Source: Massilia sp. IC2-278
Lineage (GTDB): Bacteria; Pseudomonadota; Gammaproteobacteria; Burkholderiales; Burkholderiaceae_D
Direction: 5' to 3'
Length of the DNA stretch: 64,000 nucleotides
Assembly: GCF_020708045.1 (NCBI RefSeq)
Contig: NZ_JAJFES010000003.1
Span: 124,001-188,000, forward strand
Under the pieces are notes generated by a model. That model searched no databases and had not been told where the DNA came from. It was given only the letters and a program-made list of their open reading frames with translations. The first letter of the stretch is position 1; the number at the start of each line of letters is the position of its first letter. The translations under genes and the position numbers were made by a program. Shown here one piece after another: positions 46,224-55,461 of this stretch.

Positions 46224-46242
46224 GCGAATGATTATCATTTGC
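46224..46242. promoter_or_regulatory. Fur box 2
   Basis: GCGAATGATTATCATTTGC, close to the Fur consensus, 20 bp from Fur box 1. Two sites in tandem upstream of the receptor suggest strong iron control, and might also touch the divergent antiporter gene. Confidence 0.85.
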
Positions 46243-46348
46243 AATAGAAATATTGACTGATCCATCATGGCCAGCGCGCGTGTTTTGCCGCTAAAAACAT
46301 GGCAGAGCGACAATGCCGTATCATCGAGCCCTGATACAAGGAGAGGCG

Positions 46349-47980
46349 ATGGAATCGGTAAGTGTGGTGCTGGCAATGCTGCTGGCGGTAATCGGCAGTG
46401 GCTACCTGGTGCGCATGCTGCCGTTCGGCCTGCCCCTGCCCCTGGTGCAGATCGGCCTGGGGGCGGTGATTTCCGGCGTGTTCGGGCACGGCGTCACGCT
46501 CGACCCCGAGATGTTCTTCCTGCTGTTCCTGCCGCCGCTGCTGTTCCTGGACGGCTGGCGCATCCCGAAAGTCGGCCTGTTCCGCGACAAGGGCACGATC
46601 CTCGAACTGGCCCTCGGCCTGGTGATCTTCACCGTGGTCGGCGCCGGCTTCCTGATCCACTGGCTGGTGCCGTCGATGCCGCTGCCGGTGGCCTTCGCCC
46701 TGGCCGCCATCGTGGCGCCGACCGACCCGGTGGCGGTATCGGCGATCACCTCGCGCATCCACGTGCCGCACCGCCTGATGCACATCCTCGAGGGCGAATC
46801 CCTGCTGAACGACGCCAGCGGCCTGGTGTGCTTCCGCTTCGCCGTGGCCGCCGCCATGACCGGCGCCTTTTCGCTGGCCAGCGCCTCGCTGACCTTCCTG
46901 TGGGTGGCGCTGGGCGGGATCGCCTGCGGCGTGGCGATCACGGTCGCGGTGTCGTTCGTGCAGCGCGTGATCGGCCAGCGCTTCGGCGAGGACCCCGGTT
47001 CGCCGATCCTGGTCAATCTGCTGCTGCCCTTCGGCGCCTACCTCGTGGCCGAACACGTGCACGCGTCCGGCATCCTGGCAGCGGTGGCCGCCGGCATCAC
47101 GATGAGCTATGTGGAACTGTCGGGCCGTGCGCTCGCCACTACCCGCGTGCGCCGCGCCGTGGTCTGGGACACGGTGCAGTTCGCGTTGAACGGCGGCATG
47201 TTCGTGCTGCTGGGCGAGCAGCTGCCCGAGATCATCGAACGCGCCCTGCGCCAGGCCGGCCCCGACGCCGCGCTCACGCCCTGGAAACTGTTCGGCATCG
47301 CCCTGCTCATCAGCCTGGCCCTGATCGTGCTGCGCCTGGTGTGGGTCTGGGTGTCGCTGCGCCTGACCCTGCTGAACGCGCGCCTGCAGGGCCAGAAGAT
47401 CTACAAGCCGAACTTCCGCCTGGTGCTGGCCACCTCGCTGGCCGGCGTGCGCGGCGCCATCACCATGGCCGGCGTGATGACCCTGCCGCTGGCCCTGCCG
47501 GGCGGCGCCGCCTTCCCGGGACGCGACCTGGCGATCTTCTTTGCCAGCGCGGTGATCATCGTCTCGCTGGTGGTGGCCAGCATCGGCCTGCCGCGCGTGC
47601 TGCGCGGCCTCGAGTTGCCGGAAGAATCGACTGAAGAAGCGCAGGAAGACCTGGCGCGCCACAACGCGGCGGTGGCGGCGATTGCCGCAATCGAACGCGT
47701 CGGCCACAGCCACCTGGGCGACAGCGAGCACGCCGACGTGCATGCCAGCGCGGTCGACCATGTGCGCGGCGTCTACGAGCACCGCCTGGGCACCGGCCTG
47801 GCGGCGAACGAGCCGTCGCGCATCCGGGTCGCGGAACAGGCCGAGCGCGAGTACCGGCTGGCGGCGCTGCAGGCCGAGCGCGAGGCGATCCTGGCGCTCA
47901 CGCACCAGCGCAAGATATCGGACGATATCGCCAGGAAGCTGCTGAGGGAGATCGATCTGGTGGAGGCGCGGTACCGCTGA
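46349..47980 (+). CDS. Na+/H+ antiporter, CPA1 family
   Basis: 543 aa; ATG 46349 after AAGGAGAGG. About twelve membrane helices, with CPA1 motifs FLLFLPPLLFLDGWRIPK, the ion-binding Asp segment AAIVAPTDPVAVSAITS and LLNDASGLVCFRFAVAAA. A C-terminal cytoplasmic tail of about 120 residues is rich in Glu/Arg and probably helical. It exchanges Na+ (or K+) for protons to control pH and salt. Divergent from the haem operon, sharing its intergenic region with the Fur boxes. Confidence 0.93.
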   Translation: MESVSVVLAMLLAVIGSGYLVRMLPFGLPLPLVQIGLGAVISGVFGHGVTLDPEMFFLLFLPPLLFLDGWRIPKVGLFRDKGTILELALGLVIFTVVGAGFLIHWLVPSMPLPVAFALAAIVAPTDPVAVSAITSRIHVPHRLMHILEGESLLNDASGLVCFRFAVAAAMTGAFSLASASLTFLWVALGGIACGVAITVAVSFVQRVIGQRFGEDPGSPILVNLLLPFGAYLVAEHVHASGILAAVAAGITMSYVELSGRALATTRVRRAVVWDTVQFALNGGMFVLLGEQLPEIIERALRQAGPDAALTPWKLFGIALLISLALIVLRLVWVWVSLRLTLLNARLQGQKIYKPNFRLVLATSLAGVRGAITMAGVMTLPLALPGGAAFPGRDLAIFFASAVIIVSLVVASIGLPRVLRGLELPEESTEEAQEDLARHNAAVAAIAAIERVGHSHLGDSEHADVHASAVDHVRGVYEHRLGTGLAANEPSRIRVAEQAEREYRLAALQAEREAILALTHQRKISDDIARKLLREIDLVEARYR

Positions 47981-48017
47981 TGAAAACAGCGAGGGTCAGG
48001 TTAAGGTAGTCCAGGAT

Positions 48018-48572
48018 TCATGGAGATCGGGGCTGTAGCCGTGCTCGCATGTCAGATCCCGGATGCCCCTGGCTATGATGGCCATGCGCGTCTGCACCCT
48101 GGCCGGACGGCAGAACGAAAACCTGTTCCGGATGCCTGGTTGTCGTGCCTGCGCGCGTGACAAGGACGGTTCGATGCACGCCGTCCTGATGTATCGTGAG
48201 CCGGACCAGACACGGCGCTTCGATACACTCGCTCCCGGGTATGCCCATGACCGGTATCTCGATCATGGGAATGCGATATTCGTTGCAAGGCATTGACAGG
48301 TTCTCGCACCTGTTCACTGTCACCAGTTTGAGATCGACACGCGACAGGTCGGGTTGATCCAGGCCCTCGAAGACCGGACCGCTCAACGCAAGATGCCTTT
48401 CCTCGAACGTCAGTTGAACTGACACGATACGCTGGCCGTCGCCCCGAATGGCGAGTTCACTGCCATCGTGAAATTTCTGAAGCGTTTCATGGACCTGCAT
48501 CGGCAGGTCGATCGCGCTATGGGCCTGGCGCGCGGCGACGAGGAAGAGCACAAGTACCAGCATGCGAAGCAT
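48018..48572 (-). CDS. Exported hypothetical protein
   Basis: Not recognised. 184 aa with a signal peptide (MLRMLVLVLFLVAARQAHS). The mature part contains four cysteines (CENLSMPC and CIEAPC), possibly paired as disulfides, and is beta-rich. The C-terminal 40 residues are His/Gly/Pro-rich and polar. Codon use is less GC-biased than the neighbours, and it lies next to a DUF6881 and a HipA gene in a stretch that looks accessory. The function is unknown. Confidence 0.7.
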   Translation of the reverse strand: MLRMLVLVLFLVAARQAHSAIDLPMQVHETLQKFHDGSELAIRGDGQRIVSVQLTFEERHLALSGPVFEGLDQPDLSRVDLKLVTVNRCENLSMPCNEYRIPMIEIPVMGIPGSECIEAPCLVRLTIHQDGVHRTVLVTRAGTTTRHPEQVFVLPSGQGADAHGHHSQGHPGSDMRARLQPRSP

Positions 48573-48626
48573 GATCGATTTCCCCGGTTCGAAAGTTCCT
48601 ACACTAGTGCTTCAGCAGAATGATCG

Positions 48627-48965
48627 TCAAGCTTGGCGGTCGTGCGATCCATCGGCGCATGGATTCCATGCGCGGGAATGCGCGCGCGAGCGGGCCTCGG
48701 CCCAGGCTTGCTCGAATTCCGCGCGGTCCATTGGTTCCACGCTGAACGCACGATCGCTGGCGATTTCCTCTTCCGGCGGCACGGCGACCTGGCCAAGTTC
48801 CGCATGACCGACTTGCTCCTGCGCCGATGCGATGTCTATTCGCCCGCCCGCATAGATCTCGGCTTTGCGCACTTCATATCGATGCTCGTCCAGTTCGCTT
48901 AACAACAGTACCGGACAAGCCGGATCGTCGTGCAACCACCTTACCTTCAAATAAGTCAGTTCCAT
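48627..48965 (-). CDS. DUF6881-like protein
   Basis: 112 aa. N-terminal pattern YLKVRWLHDDPACPVLLLSE then RYEVRKAEIYAGGRI, followed by the acid segment VAVPPEEEIASD and EPMDRAEFEQAWAEAR, matches DUF6881. Members are small, often near toxin or immunity genes of contact-dependent systems; that is a hint, not proof. The function is unknown. It lies 54 bp upstream of the exported hypothetical gene on the same strand. Confidence 0.7.
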   Translation of the reverse strand: MELTYLKVRWLHDDPACPVLLLSELDEHRYEVRKAEIYAGGRIDIASAQEQVGHAELGQVAVPPEEEIASDRAFSVEPMDRAEFEQAWAEARSRAHSRAWNPCADGSHDRQA

Positions 48966-49016
48966 TCCATTGGTTCCCGATAGTTATTCATTACGGCAGA
49001 GACACCCCTTGGTCTG

Positions 49017-50270
49017 TCAGGGCTGCTTCCGGCTTCCCAGCAGCGCCAGGTTGTCGTGCAAGCGCTCGGCCAGTACCTGACGCCAGGCGTCATCCAGCAC
49101 CTGCGCGGCGTCGTCGAACGTTCCTGCAATCCGACTTAGGAGCGCATCGAGCCAGGCAGCCGCTTCCTCGCGGTTGCCAAAGCCGAAGCGGTGCGCGTCT
49201 GCCAGCGCCGCCTCGCGCGCAATGTCGAAGCGGCCGGTCGACAGCTGCATCGCCAGGTAGGCCGGCGTTTCGACCGGATTCGGCACCACGTCGAATGCCG
49301 GCGCCAGACGCCACCCTCCGCCATCGGCATCGAACACGATGGCATGGTTGCGCGGATGGTCGTCGTCGTTCCCGCAGACCGCGTTGAACAACATGCGGCC
49401 GAACAGTTCGCGCCGGTCTTGCGCCGGGGCGCCGATCCAGCGCAGTTCCTCGGCCAGGCGCGGATAGCTCCAGCGGTCGTTCGACAAGTTGCCCGGATAT
49501 TCGGTCTGCAACAGGCTGGCGGCGCTGACGCACAATGCGCGCCGTTCCCTGTTGCGGTCGAAGCGCAGCACGCGCACCGCGCTCCGGCTACTTTGTGCCG
49601 GATGCCAGACCGTCGGGGCGAACCGCAGGCCGCTCAAGGCGCCCCAGCGCTGGCCTACATGCTCGAGGGCCGGAATGTCGGCGACATCGCTGGCGAGACC
49701 AGGCTTGAGCAGCCAATAGTCGCCCTCCTCGTCTTGCACCGTCGCCTTGGGACGGGCGCCACCAAGGCTGACCATTTGCAGCAGGCGCCGGCGTAGCTGA
49801 ACGTGCACGGGGGACTGCTGCGCGGCGAGGACAGCGAGTTCCTCGATGACCTGCTGCAGCTGGGAGAGCCTGGGCGCGGCCAGCGCCGTAACCGATGGTT
49901 TTGGCCGCGTGCCGACGGCAAGCGCGCCCCAGCGGTCGGCATTGCTTGCCAAGACCAGGTAACGGGCCGGCGGCGCTTGCGGCGGCACATTGTGCTCGCC
50001 GCGCAGCAAGGCCTGGCCCCAGCCGTCAGGACAGGCATCGCGCAAGACATCGTGCAAGCCGCCATAGCGCGGCGCGCTCACCTCAACGTCTGGCTGAAAC
50101 GGCAGGTTCACCGGGTCGATCGGCCAGCAGTGTCCGGCGTCCACATAGCTCGGGGCGTAGCGGAAAGTGGCGCTTCCCTCCATGCCAGCACGGTAATACC
50201 CGGCCGTGACCCAATCCCCCGTATCCGGGCGCTGGAGATAAACAAACAAAAGTTTTATTGCATTAAACAT
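49017..50270 (-). CDS. HipA-family serine/threonine kinase (orphan, no HipB)
   Basis: 417 aa; ATG 50270 gives MFNAIKLLFVYLQRP, with the typical N-terminal HipA-subdomain-1 pattern. P-loop-like MVSLGGARPKATVQDEEGDY, the kinase motif CGNDDDHPRNHAIVFD (catalytic Asp) and LAPAFDVVPNPVE (Mg-binding Asp) are present. Length is close to HipA. No HTH antitoxin gene lies next to it (the divergent neighbour is topoisomerase IB), so it is an orphan. HipA kinases phosphorylate aminoacyl-tRNA synthetases or related targets; the target here is unknown. Confidence 0.85.
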   Translation of the reverse strand: MFNAIKLLFVYLQRPDTGDWVTAGYYRAGMEGSATFRYAPSYVDAGHCWPIDPVNLPFQPDVEVSAPRYGGLHDVLRDACPDGWGQALLRGEHNVPPQAPPARYLVLASNADRWGALAVGTRPKPSVTALAAPRLSQLQQVIEELAVLAAQQSPVHVQLRRRLLQMVSLGGARPKATVQDEEGDYWLLKPGLASDVADIPALEHVGQRWGALSGLRFAPTVWHPAQSSRSAVRVLRFDRNRERRALCVSAASLLQTEYPGNLSNDRWSYPRLAEELRWIGAPAQDRRELFGRMLFNAVCGNDDDHPRNHAIVFDADGGGWRLAPAFDVVPNPVETPAYLAMQLSTGRFDIAREAALADAHRFGFGNREEAAAWLDALLSRIAGTFDDAAQVLDDAWRQVLAERLHDNLALLGSRKQP

Positions 50271-50417
50271 TTGTCGACAGCGCATTGCATGATCGTCAGC
50301 GGCCATGCTAGCAGGCAGGCGCCGTTTCCGGGGCGCGTATCCGTTAAGCCCCGTACAGTGCGTACCAGGCGAAAGCGTAAGATCAGTCCCAGGCACCACT
50401 TCGGACCGGTAACGACG

Positions 50418-51548
50418 ATGAGCACAGACCCAGCCGCAGACACCACCCTCCCCCTCGCCGACCCGCCGGCCGCCGCGAAAGCCGCCGGCTTGCGTTACGT
50501 GAACGACAGCAAGCCCGGCATCCGCCGCGAACAGGATGGCGAGGGTTTCCGCTACCTCGACGCCAAGGGCGAGCCGGTCGAGGACGAAACCACCCTGAAA
50601 CGCATCAAGTCGCTGGTGATTCCACCGGCCTGGACCGACGTCTGGATCTGCTCCCAGGCGAATGGTCACCTGCAAGCCACCGGCCGCGATGCGCGCGGGC
50701 GCAAGCAGTACCGCTACCACCCGAAGTGGCGCAACGTGCGCGACGAAGTGAAATACGAGCGCATGATCAACTTCGGCAAGGCCCTGCCGACGATCCGCGC
50801 CGAAGTCGACAAGGCCCTGAAACAGCCCGGCCTGCCGCGCGAGAAGATGCTGGCGACCATCGTCTACCTGCTGGAAGCGACCATGATGCGGGTCGGGAAC
50901 GAGGAATACGCGCGCACCAACAAATCCTTCGGCCTCACGACCCTGCGCAACCGCCACGTGAAGGTCGACGGCAGCGATGTCGAATTCAAGTTCCGCGGCA
51001 AAAGCGGCGTGTACCACAAGATCCACGTGCACGACCGGCGCCTGGCGCGCATCATCCGCAGCACGCGCGATTTGCCCGGCCAGGAACTGTTCCAGTACAT
51101 CGACGAGGACGGCGAGACCCACAGCATCGACTCCTCGGACGTGAACGAGTACCTGCGCACCATCACCGGCGAGGACTACACGGCCAAGGACTTCCGCACC
51201 TGGTCGGGTACGGTGCTGGCGGCGCTGGCGCTGCAGGAATTCGAGAAGTTCGATTCCGAGACCCAGGCCAAGAAGAACATCGTGCGCGCCATCGAATCGG
51301 TGGCGGAAAAGCTCGGCAACACGCCCTCGATCTGCCGCAAGTGCTACGTGCACCCGGCCGTGCTCGAGTCCTATCTCGAAGGCTCGGTCGTGGAAGCCAT
51401 GCGCGAACGCACCGAGCAGCACCTGAGCGAAGACCTGCACGCGCTGCAGCCCGAGGAAGCGGCGGTGCTGGCGATGCTGCAGCAGCGCCTGAAGCACGAA
51501 CAGGAAAACCCGACGCCGCCGGCGCGCAGCCAGCGCAAGGCGGCCTGA
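50418..51548 (+). CDS. Type IB DNA topoisomerase (bacterial/poxvirus-like)
   Basis: 376 aa, ATG 50418. N-terminal DNA-binding part with KSLVIPPAWTDVWIC. Catalytic core residues: RVGNEEYARTNKSFGLTTLR (Arg/Lys), HVKVDGSDVEFKFRGKSG, HDRRLARIIRS, DFRTWSGTVLAALAL (His/Arg region) and the active tyrosine in CYVHPAVL near residue 317. Relaxes supercoils through a 3'-phosphotyrosyl link, with no ATP. A 25-residue Glu/Lys-rich tail ends the protein. It starts 147 bp from the divergent HipA gene. Confidence 0.93.
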   Translation: MSTDPAADTTLPLADPPAAAKAAGLRYVNDSKPGIRREQDGEGFRYLDAKGEPVEDETTLKRIKSLVIPPAWTDVWICSQANGHLQATGRDARGRKQYRYHPKWRNVRDEVKYERMINFGKALPTIRAEVDKALKQPGLPREKMLATIVYLLEATMMRVGNEEYARTNKSFGLTTLRNRHVKVDGSDVEFKFRGKSGVYHKIHVHDRRLARIIRSTRDLPGQELFQYIDEDGETHSIDSSDVNEYLRTITGEDYTAKDFRTWSGTVLAALALQEFEKFDSETQAKKNIVRAIESVAEKLGNTPSICRKCYVHPAVLESYLEGSVVEAMRERTEQHLSEDLHALQPEEAAVLAMLQQRLKHEQENPTPPARSQRKAA

Positions 51549-51572
51549 GCCAATCTATCGAAAGGAACACGC

Positions 51573-52658
51573 ATGAGCGCAAACGAGCAGGCAGATTTCA
51601 AGGCAGGCAGCTTCACCATCGAGCAGGTCGCCGCATTCGAGCACCAGGTGACGGGAGTTTCGGTGTCCGAGGACAACCGCATTTTCGTGAACTTCCCGCG
51701 CTGGACCGAAGACACGGCAGTCTCGGTGGCCGAAGTGCTGGCCGATGGCGGCGTCAAACCCTATCCTGACGCGGAATGGAACGCCTGGCGCAATGCGAAG
51801 AAGGACGAGGTCTCGCCCGAGGACCACTGGGTCTGCGTGCAGAGCATCGTCGCCGATGGCCGCGGCAGCCTGTGGGTGCTCGACCCGGCCGCGCCGGCGC
51901 AAAGCCACATGGTGTCGGGCGGCGCCAAGCTGGTGCAGATCGACCTGGCCAGCGACAAGGCCACCCGCACCATCGCCTTCGACGAAGACGTCGCCCCGCA
52001 AGGCTCCTACCTGAACGATGTGCGCTTCTCGCCCGATGGCAAATACGCCTACATCACCGATTCCGGCGTGGTCGGCGCGATCATCGTGGTGGAACTCGAG
52101 AGCGGCAAGCCGGTGCGCCTGCTCGATGGCGACGATTCCACGCAAATGAAGAAAGGCCTGAACGTCAAGGCCGACGGCGAGGTGCTGCGCCGCCCGGACG
52201 GGCGCGGCGTGGAGTTCTCGGCCGACGGCATCGAACTTTCCGGCGACGGCGCATACCTGTACTGGCAGGCGATCAAGGGCAACACCCTGTACCGCATCCC
52301 GACCGAGGTGCTGCACACGACAGGCATGGCCGGCGGCGACGTGTCCGGCAGCGTCGAGGAATATGGCTTGAACGAGGTGGCCGACGGCCTGCTGATCCCG
52401 AAGGGCACGAACGTGATGCTGCTGACGTCGGTGGAAGTCGATTCCATCCGCGCCCGCAACCTCGACGAAGGCCCGCAGGCGCCTATCCGCACGCTGGTAC
52501 AGGACGAACGCCTGCGCTGGCCGGACACCTTCTCCCAGGGTCCGGACGGTACGGTGTACGTGACCACCTCGCACATCCAGGACTCCGCCTTCTTCAAGCC
52601 GGACGCGCCGCCGGCCCTGCCGACCCAGCTCTGGAAGCTGAGCCCGAAGAAGGGCTGA
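51573..52658 (+). CDS. Major royal jelly/yellow-family protein (SMP-30-like six-bladed propeller)
   Basis: 361 aa. ATG 51573 is preceded by AAAGGAAC. No signal peptide. Six-bladed propeller with the family's RIFVNFPRWTED near the N-terminus, GSYLNDVRFSPDGKYAYITD and, near the end, LRWPDTFSQGPDGTVYVTTS and QLWKL. Bacterial members have been called lactonase-like or L-dopachrome tautomerase-related; the substrate here is unproven. It starts 24 bp after topoisomerase IB and may be co-transcribed. A metal-bound enzyme is the likeliest role. Confidence 0.85.
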   Translation: MSANEQADFKAGSFTIEQVAAFEHQVTGVSVSEDNRIFVNFPRWTEDTAVSVAEVLADGGVKPYPDAEWNAWRNAKKDEVSPEDHWVCVQSIVADGRGSLWVLDPAAPAQSHMVSGGAKLVQIDLASDKATRTIAFDEDVAPQGSYLNDVRFSPDGKYAYITDSGVVGAIIVVELESGKPVRLLDGDDSTQMKKGLNVKADGEVLRRPDGRGVEFSADGIELSGDGAYLYWQAIKGNTLYRIPTEVLHTTGMAGGDVSGSVEEYGLNEVADGLLIPKGTNVMLLTSVEVDSIRARNLDEGPQAPIRTLVQDERLRWPDTFSQGPDGTVYVTTSHIQDSAFFKPDAPPALPTQLWKLSPKKG

Positions 52659-52666
52659 TCAGCGGA

Positions 52667-53131
52667 TCAGCGAATCAAATACGTCGTCACTTTCCAGCTG
52701 CCGTCCGGCAGGCGCATCGGGACCACGGTCTCGGTGACGCCGGCGCGGTTGGCGAAGTCGGTGGCGTACTGGATCACCACGTATTCGCCTTCCGGCACGC
52801 CCGGCAGGGTCTTGGTGAAGTTGGCCGAGGTCTGCTTGCGCGACTTCACTGCGCCGAGCGGCGCACGGGCGTCGGTGCCGACCTTGTTCCACATGTCGCG
52901 CGTGATCGCGGACTGCATCACGGGTGCGCCGGCGTCCCAGGCTTCGGCGGCCTTGCCGGCATCCATCGCGGCGAGCCAGCGGGTGGCAGCATCAAGAGCG
53001 GGGGCGATCTGCGGTGCCTGGGCAGCGGCTGCGGACGCAGCGGCCGCGGCCTCCTGCGCATGCAGGGTGGGCGTGGCGAAGGTGGCAGCCGCGGCGGCGG
53101 CGGAAAACACGATTGCGGCGATGGCTTTCAA
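52667..53131 (-). CDS. DUF4019 exported protein
   Basis: 154 aa from a TTG start at 53131. I chose it because AAAGGAG lies seven bases upstream (53138-53144) and it yields a normal signal peptide (LKAIAAIVFSAAAAAATFA, then HAQ). The mature protein is WLAAMDAGKAAEAWDAGAPV then a conserved-looking region (FANRAGVTETVVPMRLPDGSW); this is the DUF4019 pattern, a small NTF2-like secreted domain. Ala-rich linker between residues 30 and 50. The function is unknown. Divergent from ppk. Confidence 0.8.
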   Translation of the reverse strand: MKAIAAIVFSAAAAAATFATPTLHAQEAAAAASAAAAQAPQIAPALDAATRWLAAMDAGKAAEAWDAGAPVMQSAITRDMWNKVGTDARAPLGAVKSRKQTSANFTKTLPGVPEGEYVVIQYATDFANRAGVTETVVPMRLPDGSWKVTTYLIR

Positions 53132-53280
53132 GTCGTTCTCCTTTGGTTGGGGCTTGCAGGATGTGCAAGTACGAGGATAACAGAAGCCGCGCCCTGCTCT
53201 GCCAATATGCATGGCAGCGGTAACGAAGCTGTCATATTTGCTACCTACACTGGCATCTTCGAATCACTCCGTGGCCCCGC

Positions 53281-55461
53281 ATGGACAAGAAGGTGCAATC
53301 CGACTCGCTGCCGATCCAGGCTCCCCTGGACCCCGGCGCCCCATTCCTGAACCGCGAACTGTCGCTGCTCGAATTCAACCGCCGCGTGCTGGCGCAAGCC
53401 GAGGACGAGCGCGTGCCGCTGCTGGAACGCCTGCGTTTCCTGTGCATCGTCAGCAGCAACCTCGACGAATTCTTCGAGGTGCGCGTGGCCAGCCTGCTGG
53501 CGGCCCAGCAGCTCGAAGGCGGCCCGGACGGCGTCGCCGATAACCTCGACGTGACGCTCGGCCGCGCCAGCGACGAGTGCCGGCGCCTGATCGCGCGCCA
53601 GTACGGCCTGCTGAACGACACCATCCTGCCGCGCCTGGCCGAGCAAGGCATCCGCCTCCTGCGCCGCAGCGACCGCAACGCCGCCCAGCGCGCCTGGGTC
53701 AAGCAATATTTCGACCGCGAAGTGCGGCCCCTGCTCACGCCCGTCGGGCTGGACCCGGCCCACCCCTTCCCGCGCGTGATCAACAAGAGCCTGAACTTCA
53801 TCGTCGAACTCTCGGGCAAGGACGCCTTCGGGCGCGGCACCGGGATTGCCATCATGAAGGCGCCGCGCGTGCTGCCGCGCGTGATCCGCCTGCCCGACGA
53901 GCTGTCGGACACGCCGGGCGCGTCCTACTGCCTGCTGTCGTCGGTGATCCAGGCCCACCTGCCGGACCTGTTCACGGGCCGCGAAGTGGTGGCCTGCTCG
54001 CAGTTCCGCGTTACCCGCAACAGCGATTTGTGGGTGGACGAGGAGGAAGTGAAGAACCTGCGCCAGGCCCTGCAGAGCGAACTGCACAGCCGCCAGTACG
54101 GCTTTGCCGTGCGCCTGGAAGTGGGCCGCAACTGCCCCGCGCATTTGTCGGACTTCTTGCTGGAGCAGTTCTGCATCGACCGTACGCGACTGTTCCAGGT
54201 CGACGGCCCGGTGAACATGAGCCGCCTGCAGGAGATCGCCAACAACGACGGCCGGCCCGACCTGAAGTTCCCGCACTTCGCGGCCAGCTACCCGGTGCGC
54301 CTGGCGAACCACGACATGTTCGCATCGCTCGCGCGCCAGGACCTGCTGCTGCACCACCCTTTCCAGTCCTTCCAGCCGGTGATCGATTTCATCCAGGCCG
54401 CCGCCAGCGACCCGGCGGTGGTGGCGATCAAGCAGACCATCTACCGCGCCGGCATGCATTCGGACCTGATGGAAGCCCTTATCGGCGCCGCCCGCCGCGG
54501 CAAGGAAGTGACCGTCATCGTCGAGCTGATGGCGCGCTTCGACGAGGAAGCCAACATCAACTGGGCCGAGCGCCTGGAAAACGCCGGCGCCCAGGTCGTG
54601 TACGGCGTGGTCGGCCTGAAGACCCACGCCAAGATGGCCCTGGTGCTGCGCCGCGAACCGGCCGGCCTGCGCCGCTACGCCCACCTCGGCACCGGCAACT
54701 ACAACCCGACCACGGCGCGTTTTTATACCGACTTCGGTTTGCTGACATCGAACGCCGACCTGACCGCCGACGTGAACGAGGTCTTCATCCACCTCACCAG
54801 CCTGACGCGGCCCAAGCAGCTGGCCAGCATCTGGCTGGCGCCGTTCTCGCTGCAGAAGGAAATCGTGCGCGCGATCCGCAACGAGGCGGGCATCGCGCGC
54901 GAAGGCAAGCCGGCGCGCATCATCGCCAAGATGAATTCGCTGACCGACGAAACCGTGATCCGCGCGCTGTACGACGCCTCGAACGACGGCGTGCGCATCG
55001 AGCTGATCGTGCGCGGCGCCTGCGCGCTGCGGCCGGGCGTGAAGGGGCTGTCCGAGAACATCAAGGTGCGCTCGATCGTCGGGCGCTTTTTGGAGCATAC
55101 GCGCGTCTACTACTTCCGCAACAACCTGAAGAACGACGTGTACCTGAGCAGCGCGGACTGGATGAACCGCAACCTGCTGCGGCGGGTCGAGGTGGCCTTC
55201 CCGGTGCAGTCGCCGGCGCTGAAGAAACGCGTGCTGCGCGAAGGCCTGCATCCCTACCTGAAGGACAACGTGACGGCCTGGGAGCTGGGCAGCGACGGCC
55301 ACTACCGGCGCCGCAAGCCGCGCGCCGGCCAGGCGCCGTGCAGTGCGCAGCAGGTGCTGATGGACATGCTGGGCGCAGCCGCGCCGGGCGAACCCGACAA
55401 GGAAACCAAGCATGGAACTGATCCTGTGGCGCCACGCCGAAGCCGAACCCGGCGAACCTGA
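53281..55461 (+). CDS. ppk1: Polyphosphate kinase 1
   Basis: 726 aa, close to the family length. N-domain FLNRELSLLEFNRRVLAQAE; head domain; then the catalytic C1/C2 domains with the autophosphorylated histidine region VGLKTHAKMALVLRRE and RYAHLGTGNYNPTTARFYTD. Polymerises ATP gamma-phosphate into polyphosphate. The last 50 bases overlap the next gene, which is read in another frame, so the C-terminal 16 residues are unusual. Ppx lies convergent about 550 bp downstream, so synthesis and breakdown genes flank a SixA-type phosphatase. Confidence 0.95.
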   Translation: MDKKVQSDSLPIQAPLDPGAPFLNRELSLLEFNRRVLAQAEDERVPLLERLRFLCIVSSNLDEFFEVRVASLLAAQQLEGGPDGVADNLDVTLGRASDECRRLIARQYGLLNDTILPRLAEQGIRLLRRSDRNAAQRAWVKQYFDREVRPLLTPVGLDPAHPFPRVINKSLNFIVELSGKDAFGRGTGIAIMKAPRVLPRVIRLPDELSDTPGASYCLLSSVIQAHLPDLFTGREVVACSQFRVTRNSDLWVDEEEVKNLRQALQSELHSRQYGFAVRLEVGRNCPAHLSDFLLEQFCIDRTRLFQVDGPVNMSRLQEIANNDGRPDLKFPHFAASYPVRLANHDMFASLARQDLLLHHPFQSFQPVIDFIQAAASDPAVVAIKQTIYRAGMHSDLMEALIGAARRGKEVTVIVELMARFDEEANINWAERLENAGAQVVYGVVGLKTHAKMALVLRREPAGLRRYAHLGTGNYNPTTARFYTDFGLLTSNADLTADVNEVFIHLTSLTRPKQLASIWLAPFSLQKEIVRAIRNEAGIAREGKPARIIAKMNSLTDETVIRALYDASNDGVRIELIVRGACALRPGVKGLSENIKVRSIVGRFLEHTRVYYFRNNLKNDVYLSSADWMNRNLLRRVEVAFPVQSPALKKRVLREGLHPYLKDNVTAWELGSDGHYRRRKPRAGQAPCSAQQVLMDMLGAAAPGEPDKETKHGTDPVAPRRSRTRRT

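Noticed and set aside
48018-50270. A genomic island with attachment sites around the HipA/DUF6881 stretch
   Set aside because: Softer GC only; no integrase, tRNA, or flanking direct repeats seen.
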